Origin: Halomonas stenophila
GTDB taxonomy: Bacteria; Pseudomonadota; Gammaproteobacteria; Pseudomonadales; Halomonadaceae
Assembly: GCF_014192275.1 (NCBI RefSeq)
Contig: NZ_JACHXR010000001.1
Coordinates: 620,001 to 684,000 of the forward strand
Reading direction: 5' to 3'
DNA length: 64,000 bases
The position numbers were made by a program, and so were the translations under genes. Below the pieces are notes generated by a model. That model worked only from the letters and a program-made list of their open reading frames with translations. It ran no database searches and was not told the origin of the DNA. Shown here in pieces: positions 45,455-54,655 of the stretch (positions are counted from its first letter, which is position 1; each line of letters starts with the position of its first letter).

Positions 45455-45753
45455 ATGGCCTGGAAGGGCACCGGGTGCGCTTCCCCGTCGACGACGTGCT
45501 GGCGCTGGTGGTCAGCCACGTGCATATCGACCATATCGGCCGGCTGCCCTACCTGCTGGCCGCCGGCTATCGCGGGCCCATCCTCTGCTCGGTGCCCTCG
45601 GCGCGCCATGCTCGCCGCTTTTGCCGGCGCCACGCTCGCCGTGGCGGGCCGACGTGCTGGTGCTGGAGAGCACCTATGGCGACCGCCGCCACGAGGATCG
45701 CCGCCAGCGCCGGGCACGCCCTGGAGGTGATGCTCGCCACCGAGACCCACTGA
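45455..45753 (+). pseudogene. MBL-fold nuclease remnant with two internal deletions
   Basis: It matches three separated pieces of the intact gene at 48002-49414: GLEGHRVRFPVDDVLALVVS through PSAR, a middle piece around ADVLVLESTYGDRRHEDRR (read in another frame), and the end GHALEVMLATETH. Deletions of 271 and 707 bases each end on 9-bp direct repeats (CTCGGCGCG and GGGCACGCC). Together they remove 978 bases, a multiple of three, so the last piece returns to frame. Homology continues about 15 bases past the stop. Confidence 0.9.
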
Positions 45754-46025
45754 GGCTATCCCGGTTCCACGCGGGAATCTGTACCCGTCCCCGATTACCG
45801 GGCCGCGTCTGCTCAACTCGGCTGGAGCTTGGTGTCGTGCACCATATAGAATGGCGCCCTCACAAACAGTGCCTGGCGGCGTATCTCGATGCGTGTTCGC
45901 GCCGCCGGAGCGCCAGCCGGCGAGGGCAGGGGAATGCGCCCGAACATTCTGATTTTCCACTCTTCGATGTGCCTTGAGCCAGGGACGGTCATGATGGATT
46001 TGCTTGACGCAGGACCAGGTCACGC
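45754..46025. other. Intergenic region before the second SLC13 gene
   Basis: It carries one repeat copy (45780-45797). A short coding-like patch at 45830-45930 shows no family. AGGACCAGG near 46010 may be the ribosome binding region of the next gene. Confidence 0.35.
45780..45797 (-). repeat. Interspersed GGGGAC(A/G)G motif, type 2
   Basis: The minus strand reads TAATCGGGGACGGGTACA followed by GATTCCC, the same extended context as at 5399 and 49685. Confidence 0.75.
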
Positions 46026-47792
46026 ATGACCTGGCAGATGCTGCTTTCCTTGGGGACCGTGCTCGCGGTCCTCGCCACGCTTGCCTGCAGTCGGATCGCG
46101 CCCGACGTGATCCTGGTCGGGGCCCTGGCGTTTCTGATGGTCGTCGGTGTGTTGACGCCTGCCGAGGCGCTGAGCGGCTTCTCCAACCCCGGCGTGATGA
46201 CCATCGCCACCCTCTACGTGGTGGCGGCGGGGCTCAAGGAGACCGGCGCCATCCAGTGGCTGGCCCATCGGTTGCTGGGCCAGCCGCAGCGCCTGCGGCA
46301 GGCCCAACTGCGGGTGTTGTTGCCGGCCTCTGGCCTCAGCGCCTTCATGAACAACACCACGGTGGTCGCCATGTTCATTCCCGCCGTTCAGGAATGGGCC
46401 GGACGCCTCCGCCTGCCTCCCTCCAAGCTGCTGCTGCCGCTGAGCTTCGCGGCCATCCTGGGCGGTACCTGCACGCTGATCGGCACCAGTACCAACCTGG
46501 TGGTGGATGGGCTGTTGCAGAGCGAGATGAATACCCACCTGGCGATGTTCGAGCTGGCCTGGGTCGGGGTTCCCCTGCTGATCGTGGGGGGCGGCTTCTT
46601 GTATCTGTTCGCCGACCGCTTGTTGCCCAACCGCCAGGGGGCCCTGGAGCAGTTGGAGACCGCGCGGGAATACGCCGTCGAGGTGTCGGTGCTGGAGAAG
46701 GGCCCGCTGGTCGGCAAGACCATCGCCGAGGCGGGGCTGCGCAACCTCAGCCATGGCTACCTGGCGGAAATCGAGCGGCATGACCACCTGCTCACGGCCG
46801 TGCCGCCGGACACCGAGCTGCAGGCCGGCGATGTGCTGATCTTCATCGGGGCGCCCGAGTGTGCCCGGGAGCTGCGTGGCATCCATGGCCTGCGACCCGC
46901 CGGCGGAGACGTGCGCAAGCTGGACATCGCCCACCATCGCCGCTGTCTGGTCGAGGCGGTCATCGGGCCGGATTTCGCCGGCCTCAACCAGAGCGTGCGG
47001 GAGTCGCGCTTCCGCTCGCGTTATCAGGCCGTCATCCTGTCGATCTCCCGCCACGGCAAGCGGCTCCCGGGCAAGCTGGGCGATATCTCTTTCCAGGTGG
47101 GCGATACCCTGCTGCTGGAAACGGCCCAGGACTTCGTCGACCAGTATCGCTACCGCAAGGATTTCCTGCTGGTCAGCGCCCTCAACGACTCCACGCCGCC
47201 GGACTTCCGCAAGGCGCCCCTGGCACTGGGGATTCTGGCCAGCATGGTGCTGGCCAGTGCCAGCGGCTGGCTGAGCATCCTGGAGGCGGCGCTGCTGGCG
47301 GGAGGCGCCATGCTGGCGACACGCTGCGTGCCGGCCAGCAAGGCCCGCCGCTATGTGGATCTCTCCGTGTTGATCGTGATCGGTGCCTCGTTCGCCCTGG
47401 GCGCGGCGATGACCAAGACGGGCGCGGCCAGCCAGATCGCCCAGTGGCTGATGTTCCGCGATGACCTGGCCCCCTGGCTGGCGCTGGCGCTGGTGTACCT
47501 GATGACGGTGATCTTCACCGAGCTGATCACCAACAATGCCGCGGCCGTGCTGATGTTTCCCATCGCGATCGCCATGGCCGAGCAGCTCGGCGTGAGCTAT
47601 ATGCCGTTCACCGTGGCGATCATGTTCGCCGCCTCGGCCAGCTTCATGACCCCGCTGGGGTACCAGACCAACCTGATGGTGCTGGGGCCGGGGGGCTATC
47701 GGTTCCTCGATTATGTCCGCCTCGGCGCGCCCCTGAGCCTCATCGTCGGGACGACGGCGGTGGTGCTGGTGCCGGTGGTATGGCCGTTCTGA
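46026..47792 (+). CDS. SLC13-type anion permease with two RCK_C domains (second copy)
   Basis: 588 residues, closely similar along its length to the permease at 18102-19865: [80 protein letters not shown] and [20 protein letters not shown]. The topology is the same, two membrane halves around two RCK_C domains. It probably imports sulfate or a related anion. No coupled neighbour is seen; MBL genes flank it on both sides, one broken and one intact, suggesting that the permease and MBL genes were rearranged together. Confidence 0.85.
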   Translation: MTWQMLLSLGTVLAVLATLACSRIAPDVILVGALAFLMVVGVLTPAEALSGFSNPGVMTIATLYVVAAGLKETGAIQWLAHRLLGQPQRLRQAQLRVLLPASGLSAFMNNTTVVAMFIPAVQEWAGRLRLPPSKLLLPLSFAAILGGTCTLIGTSTNLVVDGLLQSEMNTHLAMFELAWVGVPLLIVGGGFLYLFADRLLPNRQGALEQLETAREYAVEVSVLEKGPLVGKTIAEAGLRNLSHGYLAEIERHDHLLTAVPPDTELQAGDVLIFIGAPECARELRGIHGLRPAGGDVRKLDIAHHRRCLVEAVIGPDFAGLNQSVRESRFRSRYQAVILSISRHGKRLPGKLGDISFQVGDTLLLETAQDFVDQYRYRKDFLLVSALNDSTPPDFRKAPLALGILASMVLASASGWLSILEAALLAGGAMLATRCVPASKARRYVDLSVLIVIGASFALGAAMTKTGAASQIAQWLMFRDDLAPWLALALVYLMTVIFTELITNNAAAVLMFPIAIAMAEQLGVSYMPFTVAIMFAASASFMTPLGYQTNLMVLGPGGYRFLDYVRLGAPLSLIVGTTAVVLVPVVWPF

Positions 47793-47909
47793 CCCCAATA
47801 TCGTAACGGACGACCGAGCCGCCGCCTGATCGCTGGCGTCTAGGCGGCGGGCCTGGCGGTTCTCGATAGCTACCGGCGGCGTGCCCCCGATCATGAGCGC
47901 GGGTCTTTA

Positions 47910-47926
47910 GGTGCCTGTCCCCGATC
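47910..47926 (-). repeat. Interspersed type 2 motif (GCACC variant)
   Basis: The minus strand reads GATCGGGGACAGGCACC. The remaining 209-base gap between the permease and the MBL gene shows no other feature. Confidence 0.65.
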
Positions 47927-48001
47927 AGGGGCGGAGCCAGCGCGCACCGGGCTACACTGACGGGGAATCGCGGGCATATCATCCGGCAGGGAGGCCGTGC
48001 C

Positions 48002-49414
48002 ATGGCGTATCCGAGTATCGAGCATCACGGCGGCGCCGACGGCGTGACCGGTAGCTGCCATCGCCTGCGCTTGGCCGAGGATCGTTCGCTGCTGGTGGAC
48101 TGCGGACTCTTCCAGGGCCGGGACGCCGAGGGGCGGGATGGCCTGGAAGGGCACCGGGTGCGCTTCCCCGTCGACGACGTGCTGGCGCTGGTGGTCACCC
48201 ACGTGCATATCGACCATATCGGCCGGCTGCCCTACCTGCTCGCCGCCGGCTATCGCGGGCCCATCCTCTGCTCGGTGCCCTCGGCGCGATTGCTGCCGCT
48301 GGTGATCGAGGATGCGCTCAAGATCGGCTTCACCCGGGACGCGGCCCTCATCGAACGTTTCCTGGCCGAGGTGGAGGGCCGCCTGGTGGCGCTGGACTAT
48401 GGGGCCTGGCATACGCTGCTCGATGACCACCGTCATCGCCTGCGGGTGCGGCTCCAGCGTGCCGGCCATATCCTCGGCTCCGCCTACGTGGAGGTGGACG
48501 CCCTCGATCGTGCCGACGGGCAGGCACAGCGCACGGTGTTCAGCGGCGATCTCGGCGCGCCACACTCGCCGCTGTTGCCGGCGCCACGCTCGCCGTGGCG
48601 GGCCGACGTGCTGGTGCTGGAGAGCACCTATGGCGACCGTCGCCACGAGGATCGCCGCCACCGCCGGGCACGCCTGCGTGCCGCCATCGAGGGGGCGCTG
48701 GCCAACGACGGCACCGTGATCATCCCCGCCTTCAGCATCGGTCGCACCCAGGAGCTGCTCTACGAGCTGGAGGGCCTGATCCATGGCGACGGGGGCGAAC
48801 GCTGGCGCGCGCTCGAGATCATTGTCGACTCGCCCCTGGCAGCGCGTTTCACCGAGGTGTATCGCGAGCTCAAGCCCTGGTGGGACGCCGAGGCGCGTCG
48901 CCGCCTGGACCATGGCCGCCACCCGCTGAGCTTCGACAGCCTGTATACCGTGGGCAGCCACGAGGAACACGAGCGCGCCCTGGACTACCTGGCCGAGAGC
49001 GGCCGGCCGGCGGTGGTGATCGCCGCCAGCGGCATGGCCAGCGGGGGCCGAGTGGTCAACTACCTCAAGCGCATGCTCGGCGATCCGCGCCACGCCGTGG
49101 TGTTCGTCGGCTACCAGGCCGCCGGCACCCCGGGGCGTGACATCCAGCGCTACGGCCCCCGGGGTGGCTGGGTGAGGCTCGATGGCGAGCGCATCGAGAT
49201 CCGCGCGGGTGTCGAGAGCGTGGCGGGCTACTCGGCCCATGCCGACGGCCGCGACCTGCTCGCCTTCGTGCGGCACATGCGCCACTCGCCCCGGGAGATC
49301 CGTCTGGTGCATGGCGAGGCCGAGGCGAAGCGGGCGTTGAAGGCGAGCCTCGAGGCCTGGGCCGAGGAGGCGGGGCACGCCCTGGAGGTGACGCTCGCCA
49401 CCGAGACCCACTGA
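48002..49414 (+). CDS. MBL-fold, beta-CASP RNase-like metallohydrolase
   Basis: 470 residues. The zinc site is THVHIDHIGRLPYL (HxHxDH) with later motifs RAGHILGSAYVEV, FSGDLG, VLVLESTYGDRRHE (motif A), IIPAFSIGRTQELLYEL, the beta-CASP section VIAASGMASGGRVVNYL, and ESVAGYSAHADGRDLLAFV with a late RLVHGEAEAKRAL. This layout matches bacterial homologues of CPSF73/Ysh1-type nucleases, active on RNA. A truncated second copy is at 45455-45753. Its link to the polysaccharide genes is unclear. Confidence 0.92.
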   Translation: MAYPSIEHHGGADGVTGSCHRLRLAEDRSLLVDCGLFQGRDAEGRDGLEGHRVRFPVDDVLALVVTHVHIDHIGRLPYLLAAGYRGPILCSVPSARLLPLVIEDALKIGFTRDAALIERFLAEVEGRLVALDYGAWHTLLDDHRHRLRVRLQRAGHILGSAYVEVDALDRADGQAQRTVFSGDLGAPHSPLLPAPRSPWRADVLVLESTYGDRRHEDRRHRRARLRAAIEGALANDGTVIIPAFSIGRTQELLYELEGLIHGDGGERWRALEIIVDSPLAARFTEVYRELKPWWDAEARRRLDHGRHPLSFDSLYTVGSHEEHERALDYLAESGRPAVVIAASGMASGGRVVNYLKRMLGDPRHAVVFVGYQAAGTPGRDIQRYGPRGGWVRLDGERIEIRAGVESVAGYSAHADGRDLLAFVRHMRHSPREIRLVHGEAEAKRALKASLEAWAEEAGHALEVTLATETH

Positions 49415-49587
49415 CGCTACCCCGGTTCCTCGAGGCGCCTGAAGGTGCCAGCGCAGCCTGGTCGCCGGCACCGGCAAAAAGATCTACCGCCGCCATGCTC
49501 GCCAGGGCGTGGAGCCTCTCGCGCAGCGGGTGCGGTAGATGTCGTCTCGCGATATGGCCTTCCACGAACACCCGTCTGTCGGTTATC

Positions 49588-49621
49588 GGTGCCTGTTCCC
49601 GGTTATCCGGGTCCCCGATTA
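49588..49621 (-). repeat. Degenerate interspersed motifs (two partial copies)
   Basis: The minus strand carries TAACCGGGAACAGGCACC (49588-49605) and TAATCGGGGAC (49611-49621), apparently a duplication and partial loss. The surrounding 49415-49711 gap has no gene. Confidence 0.55.
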
Positions 49622-49684
49622 TGCCGTTGGTTCTGGGGCCGTCTCGCTGGCAATTGCCAAGAACCAGGGCGTTGCATGGGAATC

Positions 49685-49702
49685 TGTACCTGTCCCTGAT
49701 TT
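49685..49702 (-). repeat. Interspersed type 2 motif after the heparinase-type gene
   Basis: The minus strand reads AAATCAGGGACAGGTACA followed by GATTCCC. It lies 9 bases past the stop of the lyase gene. Confidence 0.65.
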
Positions 49703-49711
49703 TCGTTGAAA

Positions 49712-51382
49712 TCAAGATTGCCCGAAATTGATGTTCCAGGTGATAGTCCGGCTTGTACCAGAGCAGATGGCTCTCACCACTGTGGTTGGCTGCATATCGA
49801 GGTAGCCCACGCTCTTCCAGCCTAAAACAGGCTCCTCCTGGCCGCGGATGCTGTCAATCTCGCAATCATTGTCTTGAAGTCTTGCGCTAACCAGTTCTCC
49901 ATTTGTCAGTCGCACTTCAAATCCTTTTTCATTCAGTTCAGGGGTGAGGCTGGGAGCTAGATGTAGGCTGCTGACAAAGGATTGTTCGCTCTGTGATGAA
50001 ACAGTGTCTTTAATCACCAGGTTTTCCCCCGGTGTATACTCTATCTCTCGTTGTTGCGTAAAAAGTCCCGGTCGTTCAAGTTGGCCAGAAATAATGAAAG
50101 AACTTTCATCATTGGTGATGGAGTTCAACAAACTGCCATCCATGCTTATGTCATCTCTGCTGATTGTATGGTTTGAAAGGCTGATGGTGTTATGTGCAGC
50201 GGCGCTTCTCGTGTAGTCCCACCATTTGTCTCTCTCGTAACCATATTTCCCGCTATCTATAAAGACATGCTCTCCATTTTCGAGTAATGAAAAGCTAAGC
50301 CCATCTGCATGCTTGTGTGTTGTTGAATATGCCATGCCCGTTACGAAAATCATCGAGGGCTGATCATCCTCTCCTGGGTTGGAGCGAATAATGGCATAAC
50401 CAGATTCTGTGTAATCCCCCACAGCGTAACAACGCTCATCATTTAAGCACTGAAGGCTGTTTTGCCGGCGTAGCGGCGTGGTTTCGCCTTCGGTATCACC
50501 AGCTTCAACAAAATGACCATCTGGCCATGCCAGCCAAGGACGAACGTCTATAGCTTTCTCAACCAATGATAAAGCTCTATCGCTATTGAATTTTGAGGCG
50601 TCGTATCTATTTATCGCGACTGTGGTGAAGTGATGGTAGAAGGGGGAGTGCTCCTTATGGACCCCTTCAGCTGTATATGCGTGGTCAATTATCTTTTCAA
50701 ACATCCTTTGTGCAAAGTCTTGCCCATTATCACATGAAGGACTGTCGTCAATGACTGAGCAAAGCACGCTCAATCCGAAAACCTGGAATACTCCATGGTT
50801 TCCAAGGCTGATAAATTCCTCGTCTTGCAAGCGAGTTGCATGTTGATTTGCCATTTTTAGCAGGGCTGCAACCTGACTCTCAGGGACTTCTACCTTGCCT
50901 TCATAGATGTCGTCCAGGATAAGAGCAATTCGCATTGCTCTAAGTCCTGTCGCCATGTCATACCATGAAAACTTCGCGGCGCCATTTTGTTGATGGAAGT
51001 TCTTCCAGTCTAGTATGAAGCCTAAGGCTTCGTGGAAAAGAGCCGGGTCTTTGGTTTGGTAATATTTGACGAGGATTGGGTCAATGCCTCGCCATGCATG
51101 CAGCTGGAATTGCCAATTCCTGTCGTTAAAAGGATCTGCGCCCCATTCCACCGGCGTGTTGAATGGCCATGGGGGAACATCGTCTCGTGGTTGAAAGCCT
51201 TCTTCTACCAAGTCGTCATAATCTTGCCTGGCGTTAAGGTTGATGTCTCTCTCGGTAACTTTTCCAGAATAATGGGAATCGATCGCTAGTGATTCTTTGT
51301 TGTCGCTGTATAGCCAGGTGAATGTAATAGCCAGTAAGATAAAGGCCATTGTCGAGAAAGTTGCTTTATTGTTTAGTCGCAT
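49712..51382 (-). CDS. Heparinase II/III-family protein, probable polysaccharide lyase
   Basis: 556 residues with an N-terminal membrane or signal segment (FSTMAFILLAITFTWLYS). An alpha/alpha-toroid region with WQFQLHAWRGIDPILVKYYQ and LGNHGVFQVFGLSVLCSVI comes next, then HKEHSPFYHHFTTVAINRYD and the beta-sandwich block MAYSTTHKHADGLSFSLLEN ... GEHVFIDSGKYGY ... AAHNTISLSNHTI. The HKHAD and AHNT histidines are those expected for Hepar_II_III lyases. Such enzymes cut uronic-acid or sulfated polymers by beta-elimination. Its GC is lower than the neighbours and it stands alone. A role in trimming the local glycan is inferred. Confidence 0.88.
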   Translation of the reverse strand: MRLNNKATFSTMAFILLAITFTWLYSDNKESLAIDSHYSGKVTERDINLNARQDYDDLVEEGFQPRDDVPPWPFNTPVEWGADPFNDRNWQFQLHAWRGIDPILVKYYQTKDPALFHEALGFILDWKNFHQQNGAAKFSWYDMATGLRAMRIALILDDIYEGKVEVPESQVAALLKMANQHATRLQDEEFISLGNHGVFQVFGLSVLCSVIDDSPSCDNGQDFAQRMFEKIIDHAYTAEGVHKEHSPFYHHFTTVAINRYDASKFNSDRALSLVEKAIDVRPWLAWPDGHFVEAGDTEGETTPLRRQNSLQCLNDERCYAVGDYTESGYAIIRSNPGEDDQPSMIFVTGMAYSTTHKHADGLSFSLLENGEHVFIDSGKYGYERDKWWDYTRSAAAHNTISLSNHTISRDDISMDGSLLNSITNDESSFIISGQLERPGLFTQQREIEYTPGENLVIKDTVSSQSEQSFVSSLHLAPSLTPELNEKGFEVRLTNGELVSARLQDNDCEIDSIRGQEEPVLGWKSVGYLDMQPTTVVRAICSGTSRTITWNINFGQS

Positions 51383-52127
51383 ACCCTGCTCTGCCTCAGT
51401 GATTTTTTAAAGTGGGTTGATTTTATCATCGGCTCTTACAGGCGTCGAACGAATGCCTGGCTTATGTGTGGCCCGATCAGCGGGGCACCCGCCATGCTCT
51501 ATACCGGGCTGGATGATCCTAAGTGTCAGGATGAGTATCGTGCCCGATGATACCCTGCTCTTGAAAATCCGAGTCGCTCATGCCTCGCTACTCCGAAGAG
51601 CGCCGCCAAGCCGTGGGTCGCCGAGTTGGACACCTTTCTCGCCCAGCACTCCGCTGTGCCCGGGCTGCCGATCGCTTGAACGCCACTCCGGGGTCGGCCT
51701 GTTGGCCTGTCTTGTCTGGGGTGGCCGCGGCTTCGTGCCCTCCCTTCGACCTATCAGGCCCTACTGCCGCGTTGTGACCTCGGCGGCGGGTCTGTATCCT
51801 TCCTGATCCAAGTCGTCTTAGCTCCTGACCATCGTTCTTGGCGTACGGTTAGCGGTGAGCGTAGAGCCCTCACGAGCACTTGCGTAGAATGGCGACACCA
51901 TCGACGGGTGTCGGGACGGGGAGCGAAGCTCGCCCGGCGATCCCCCTGTATCTGAAGGGCGTGGGAACAAGCCCGGGAGAATCCCCGGGCGGTAGCGTGC
52001 CCGCGTCCGGCCCCCGCTCATCGCCGTGCCACTGTGTGGCATCTTGGCTGCCGGCCTCTACGGTGGCGCCTTGAGACTGCCACCGGCATGACCGTGCCTT
52101 CATCAACCGAGACAACCTCCGCCTACT
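51383..52127. other. 745-base intergenic region before wecB with decayed coding fragments
   Basis: A fragment at 51579-51615 encodes MPRYSEERRQAV, the typical first residues of IS3-type transposase OrfA. Further on, plus-strand frames give VAELDTFLAQHSAVPGLPIA and SGVGLLACLVWGGRGFVPSL with stops and frame changes, which read as debris of unknown genes. The promoter of wecB is expected between about 51800 and 51980, but no clear hexamers were found. The ops element follows at 51988. Confidence 0.5.
51988..51999 (+). promoter_or_regulatory. ops element upstream of wecB
   Basis: GGCGGTAGCGTG, identical to the element before wza, flanked by CCCCG and CCCGCG. It lies 129 bases before the wecB start and marks the beginning of a second RfaH-type long transcript running to the end of the window. 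Confidence 0.88.
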
Positions 52128-53255
52128 ATGCCCATCAAGACCCTCTGCGTGTTCGGTACGCGTCCCGAAGCCATCAAGATGGCGCCGCTTGCCCTGTCCC
52201 TCGCCGCCGATGATCGCTTCGAGGCCCAAGTGTGCGTGACTGGCCAGCATCGGGAGATGCTCGATCAGGTGCTGGACCTGTTCGACCTGGTACCCGATCA
52301 CGATCTCGACATCATGACGCCCGGCCAGGATCTCACGGACGTGACCACGGCCATCCTGCAGGGCATGAAGGGCGTGCTGGGCGAGGTCAAGCCGGATATC
52401 GTGCTGGTGCATGGCGACACGGCGACCACCTTCGCCACCACCCTGGCCGCCTACTACCAGCAGATTCCCGTGGGGCACGTGGAAGCCGGCCTGCGCACGG
52501 GCAACATCTACAGCCCCTGGCCGGAAGAGGCCAATCGCAAGCTCACCGGGGCCCTGGCCGAGCTGCACTTCGCGCCCACCGAGCGCTCCCGGCGGAACCT
52601 GCTGGAGGAAGGCATCGCCCCGGCCAAGGTGCATGTCACCGGCAACACCGTGATCGACGCGCTGCTGGATGTGGTGCGCAAGCTCGAGGCTAGCAGCACC
52701 TTCCAGCAGCAGTTCAGCGAGCAGTTCGACTTCCTCGATGCCGACCGCAAGCTGATCCTGGTGACGGGGCATCGGCGCGAGAGCTTCGGCGGCGGCTTCG
52801 AGCGCATCTGCCAGGCCCTGTACGATACCGCCGCCGCCCACCCCGATTCCCAGATCGTCTATCCGGTGCACCTGAACCCCAACGTGCTCGGGCCGGTCAA
52901 GCGGCTGCTCTCGGACATCGACAACGTCCACCTCATCGAGCCCCTGGATTACCTGCCGTTCGTCTACCTGATGAACCGGGCCCACCTGATCCTCACGGAT
53001 TCCGGCGGCATCCAGGAGGAGGCGCCGTCTCTCGGCAAGCCCGTGCTGGTGATGCGCGATACCACGGAGCGCCCCGAGGCCGTGGATGCCGGTACCGTCA
53101 AGCTGGTGGGGACCGATGTGGAACGCATCGTCGGTGAACTGCACAGCCTGCTGACCGACAGCAGCGCCTACGAGGCGATGAGCTATGCCCACAATCCCTA
53201 TGGCGACGGCAAGGCCTGCAGCCGTATTCTCGAGACGCTGGCCGGCACGCTCTAG
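52128..53255 (+). CDS. wecB: UDP-N-acetylglucosamine 2-epimerase
   Basis: 375 residues of the GT-B-like epimerase fold: [91 protein letters not shown] and the [20 protein letters not shown] block. It converts UDP-GlcNAc to UDP-ManNAc, the WecC substrate. First gene after the second ops element. Full length. Confidence 0.96.
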   Translation: MPIKTLCVFGTRPEAIKMAPLALSLAADDRFEAQVCVTGQHREMLDQVLDLFDLVPDHDLDIMTPGQDLTDVTTAILQGMKGVLGEVKPDIVLVHGDTATTFATTLAAYYQQIPVGHVEAGLRTGNIYSPWPEEANRKLTGALAELHFAPTERSRRNLLEEGIAPAKVHVTGNTVIDALLDVVRKLEASSTFQQQFSEQFDFLDADRKLILVTGHRRESFGGGFERICQALYDTAAAHPDSQIVYPVHLNPNVLGPVKRLLSDIDNVHLIEPLDYLPFVYLMNRAHLILTDSGGIQEEAPSLGKPVLVMRDTTERPEAVDAGTVKLVGTDVERIVGELHSLLTDSSAYEAMSYAHNPYGDGKACSRILETLAGTL

Positions 53256-53316
53256 GCGCTAGCGCCGCGTTGCCACTCTTTTACTAACAATACGTTAACT
53301 GTCATTGGATCGATTC

Positions 53317-54603
53317 ATGAACTACGACACCATCTCCGTTATCGGTCTCGGATACATCGGCCTGCCCACGGCGGCCGTCATCGCCTCCCGTCGCCAGCGC
53401 GTCATCGGCGTGGATGTGAACCAGCATGCCGTGGATACCATCAACCGCGGTGACATCCATATCGTCGAGCCGGAGCTGGATATCGTGGTGCACGCCGCGG
53501 TGAGGGAGGGGTATCTTCGCGCGGCCACCAGCCCCGAGCCGGCGGATGCCTTCCTGATTGCCGTGCCCACGCCGTTCAAGGCCGAGAACGGCAACAGCCA
53601 TGTGCCGGATCTCACCTACATCAAGTCGGCGAGCCAGTCGCTGGCGCCGGTGCTGAAGGCGGGCGACCTGGTGATCCTGGAATCCACCTCGCCGGTGGGG
53701 GCCACCGAGCAGATGGCGGCCTGGCTGGCCGAGGCACGCCCCGATCTGACCTTCCCCCAGACCCACGGCGAGGAATCCGATATCCGCATCGCCCACTGCC
53801 CCGAGCGGGTCCTGCCGGGCCATGTGGTGCGCGAGCTGGTGGAGAACGACCGGGTGATCGGCGGCATGACCGCCAAGTGCTCTGCCGCCGCGACGGCGCT
53901 GTACCAGATCTTCGTGGAAGGGGAGTGCATCACCACCACGGCCCGCACCGCCGAGATGGCCAAGCTCACCGAGAACAGCTTCCGTGACGTGAACATCGCC
54001 TTCGCCAACGAGCTTTCCATCATCTGCGACAAGCTCGATATCAGCGTATGGGAGCTGATTCGCCTGTCCAACCGTCACCCCCGGGTCAACATCCTGCAGC
54101 CCGGCCCCGGGGTGGGCGGCCACTGCATCGCCGTGGATCCCTGGTTCATCGTCAGTGAAACCCCGGACGAGGCGCGGCTGATCCGCACGGCGCGGGAAGT
54201 GAACGATGGCAAGCCGCAGTGGGTGATTGACAAGGTCAACGAGGCGGTAGGCAAGTTCCTGAGTGCCAACCCCGACAAGACCGCCAGGGACGTGACCATT
54301 GCCTGCTTCGGGCTGGCCTTCAAGCCGGATATCGATGATCTCCGGGAGAGCCCGGCGCTGAAGATTACCGAGTCCATCGTTGCCAAGCATCCCGGCAAGA
54401 CTCTGGTGGTGGAACCGAATATCGCCGAGCTGCCTGTCGGGAAGTTAGGCGATGCCCAACTGGTCGACATGAATGATGCGCTGGGGGCGGCGGATGTGAA
54501 GGTGATGCTGGTGGATCACAAGCCATTCAAGACCATCACGGTAAACGACGCCGGTCGCGACTACCTGATTGATACCAGAGGCGTTTGGGCGGAAAAGACC
54601 TGA
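53317..54603 (+). CDS. wecC: UDP-N-acetyl-D-mannosamine dehydrogenase
   Basis: 428 residues of the UDP-sugar 6-dehydrogenase family. It has the NAD-binding SVIGLGYIGLPTAAVIASRR, VPTPFKAENGNSHVPDLTY, LESTSPVGAT, KLTENSFRDVNIAFANELSI and the catalytic GPGVGGHCIAVDPWF (Cys), plus CFGLAFKPDIDDLRESPALK. It makes UDP-ManNAcA. An in-frame TTG at 53305 is possible, but ATG 53317 fits homologues. It forms a pair with wecB, separated by 61 bases. Confidence 0.95.
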   Translation: MNYDTISVIGLGYIGLPTAAVIASRRQRVIGVDVNQHAVDTINRGDIHIVEPELDIVVHAAVREGYLRAATSPEPADAFLIAVPTPFKAENGNSHVPDLTYIKSASQSLAPVLKAGDLVILESTSPVGATEQMAAWLAEARPDLTFPQTHGEESDIRIAHCPERVLPGHVVRELVENDRVIGGMTAKCSAAATALYQIFVEGECITTTARTAEMAKLTENSFRDVNIAFANELSIICDKLDISVWELIRLSNRHPRVNILQPGPGVGGHCIAVDPWFIVSETPDEARLIRTAREVNDGKPQWVIDKVNEAVGKFLSANPDKTARDVTIACFGLAFKPDIDDLRESPALKITESIVAKHPGKTLVVEPNIAELPVGKLGDAQLVDMNDALGAADVKVMLVDHKPFKTITVNDAGRDYLIDTRGVWAEKT

Positions 54604-54655
54604 GGCTGCCGTCTCGACAAGCTAATTCTCTGGTGACAAGGCTATAGGTATTGCG

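Noticed and set aside
51579..51777. Complete small gene beginning MPRYSEERRQAV
   Set aside because: Only the first dozen residues resemble a transposase; the rest changes frame and has no family, so it is debris.
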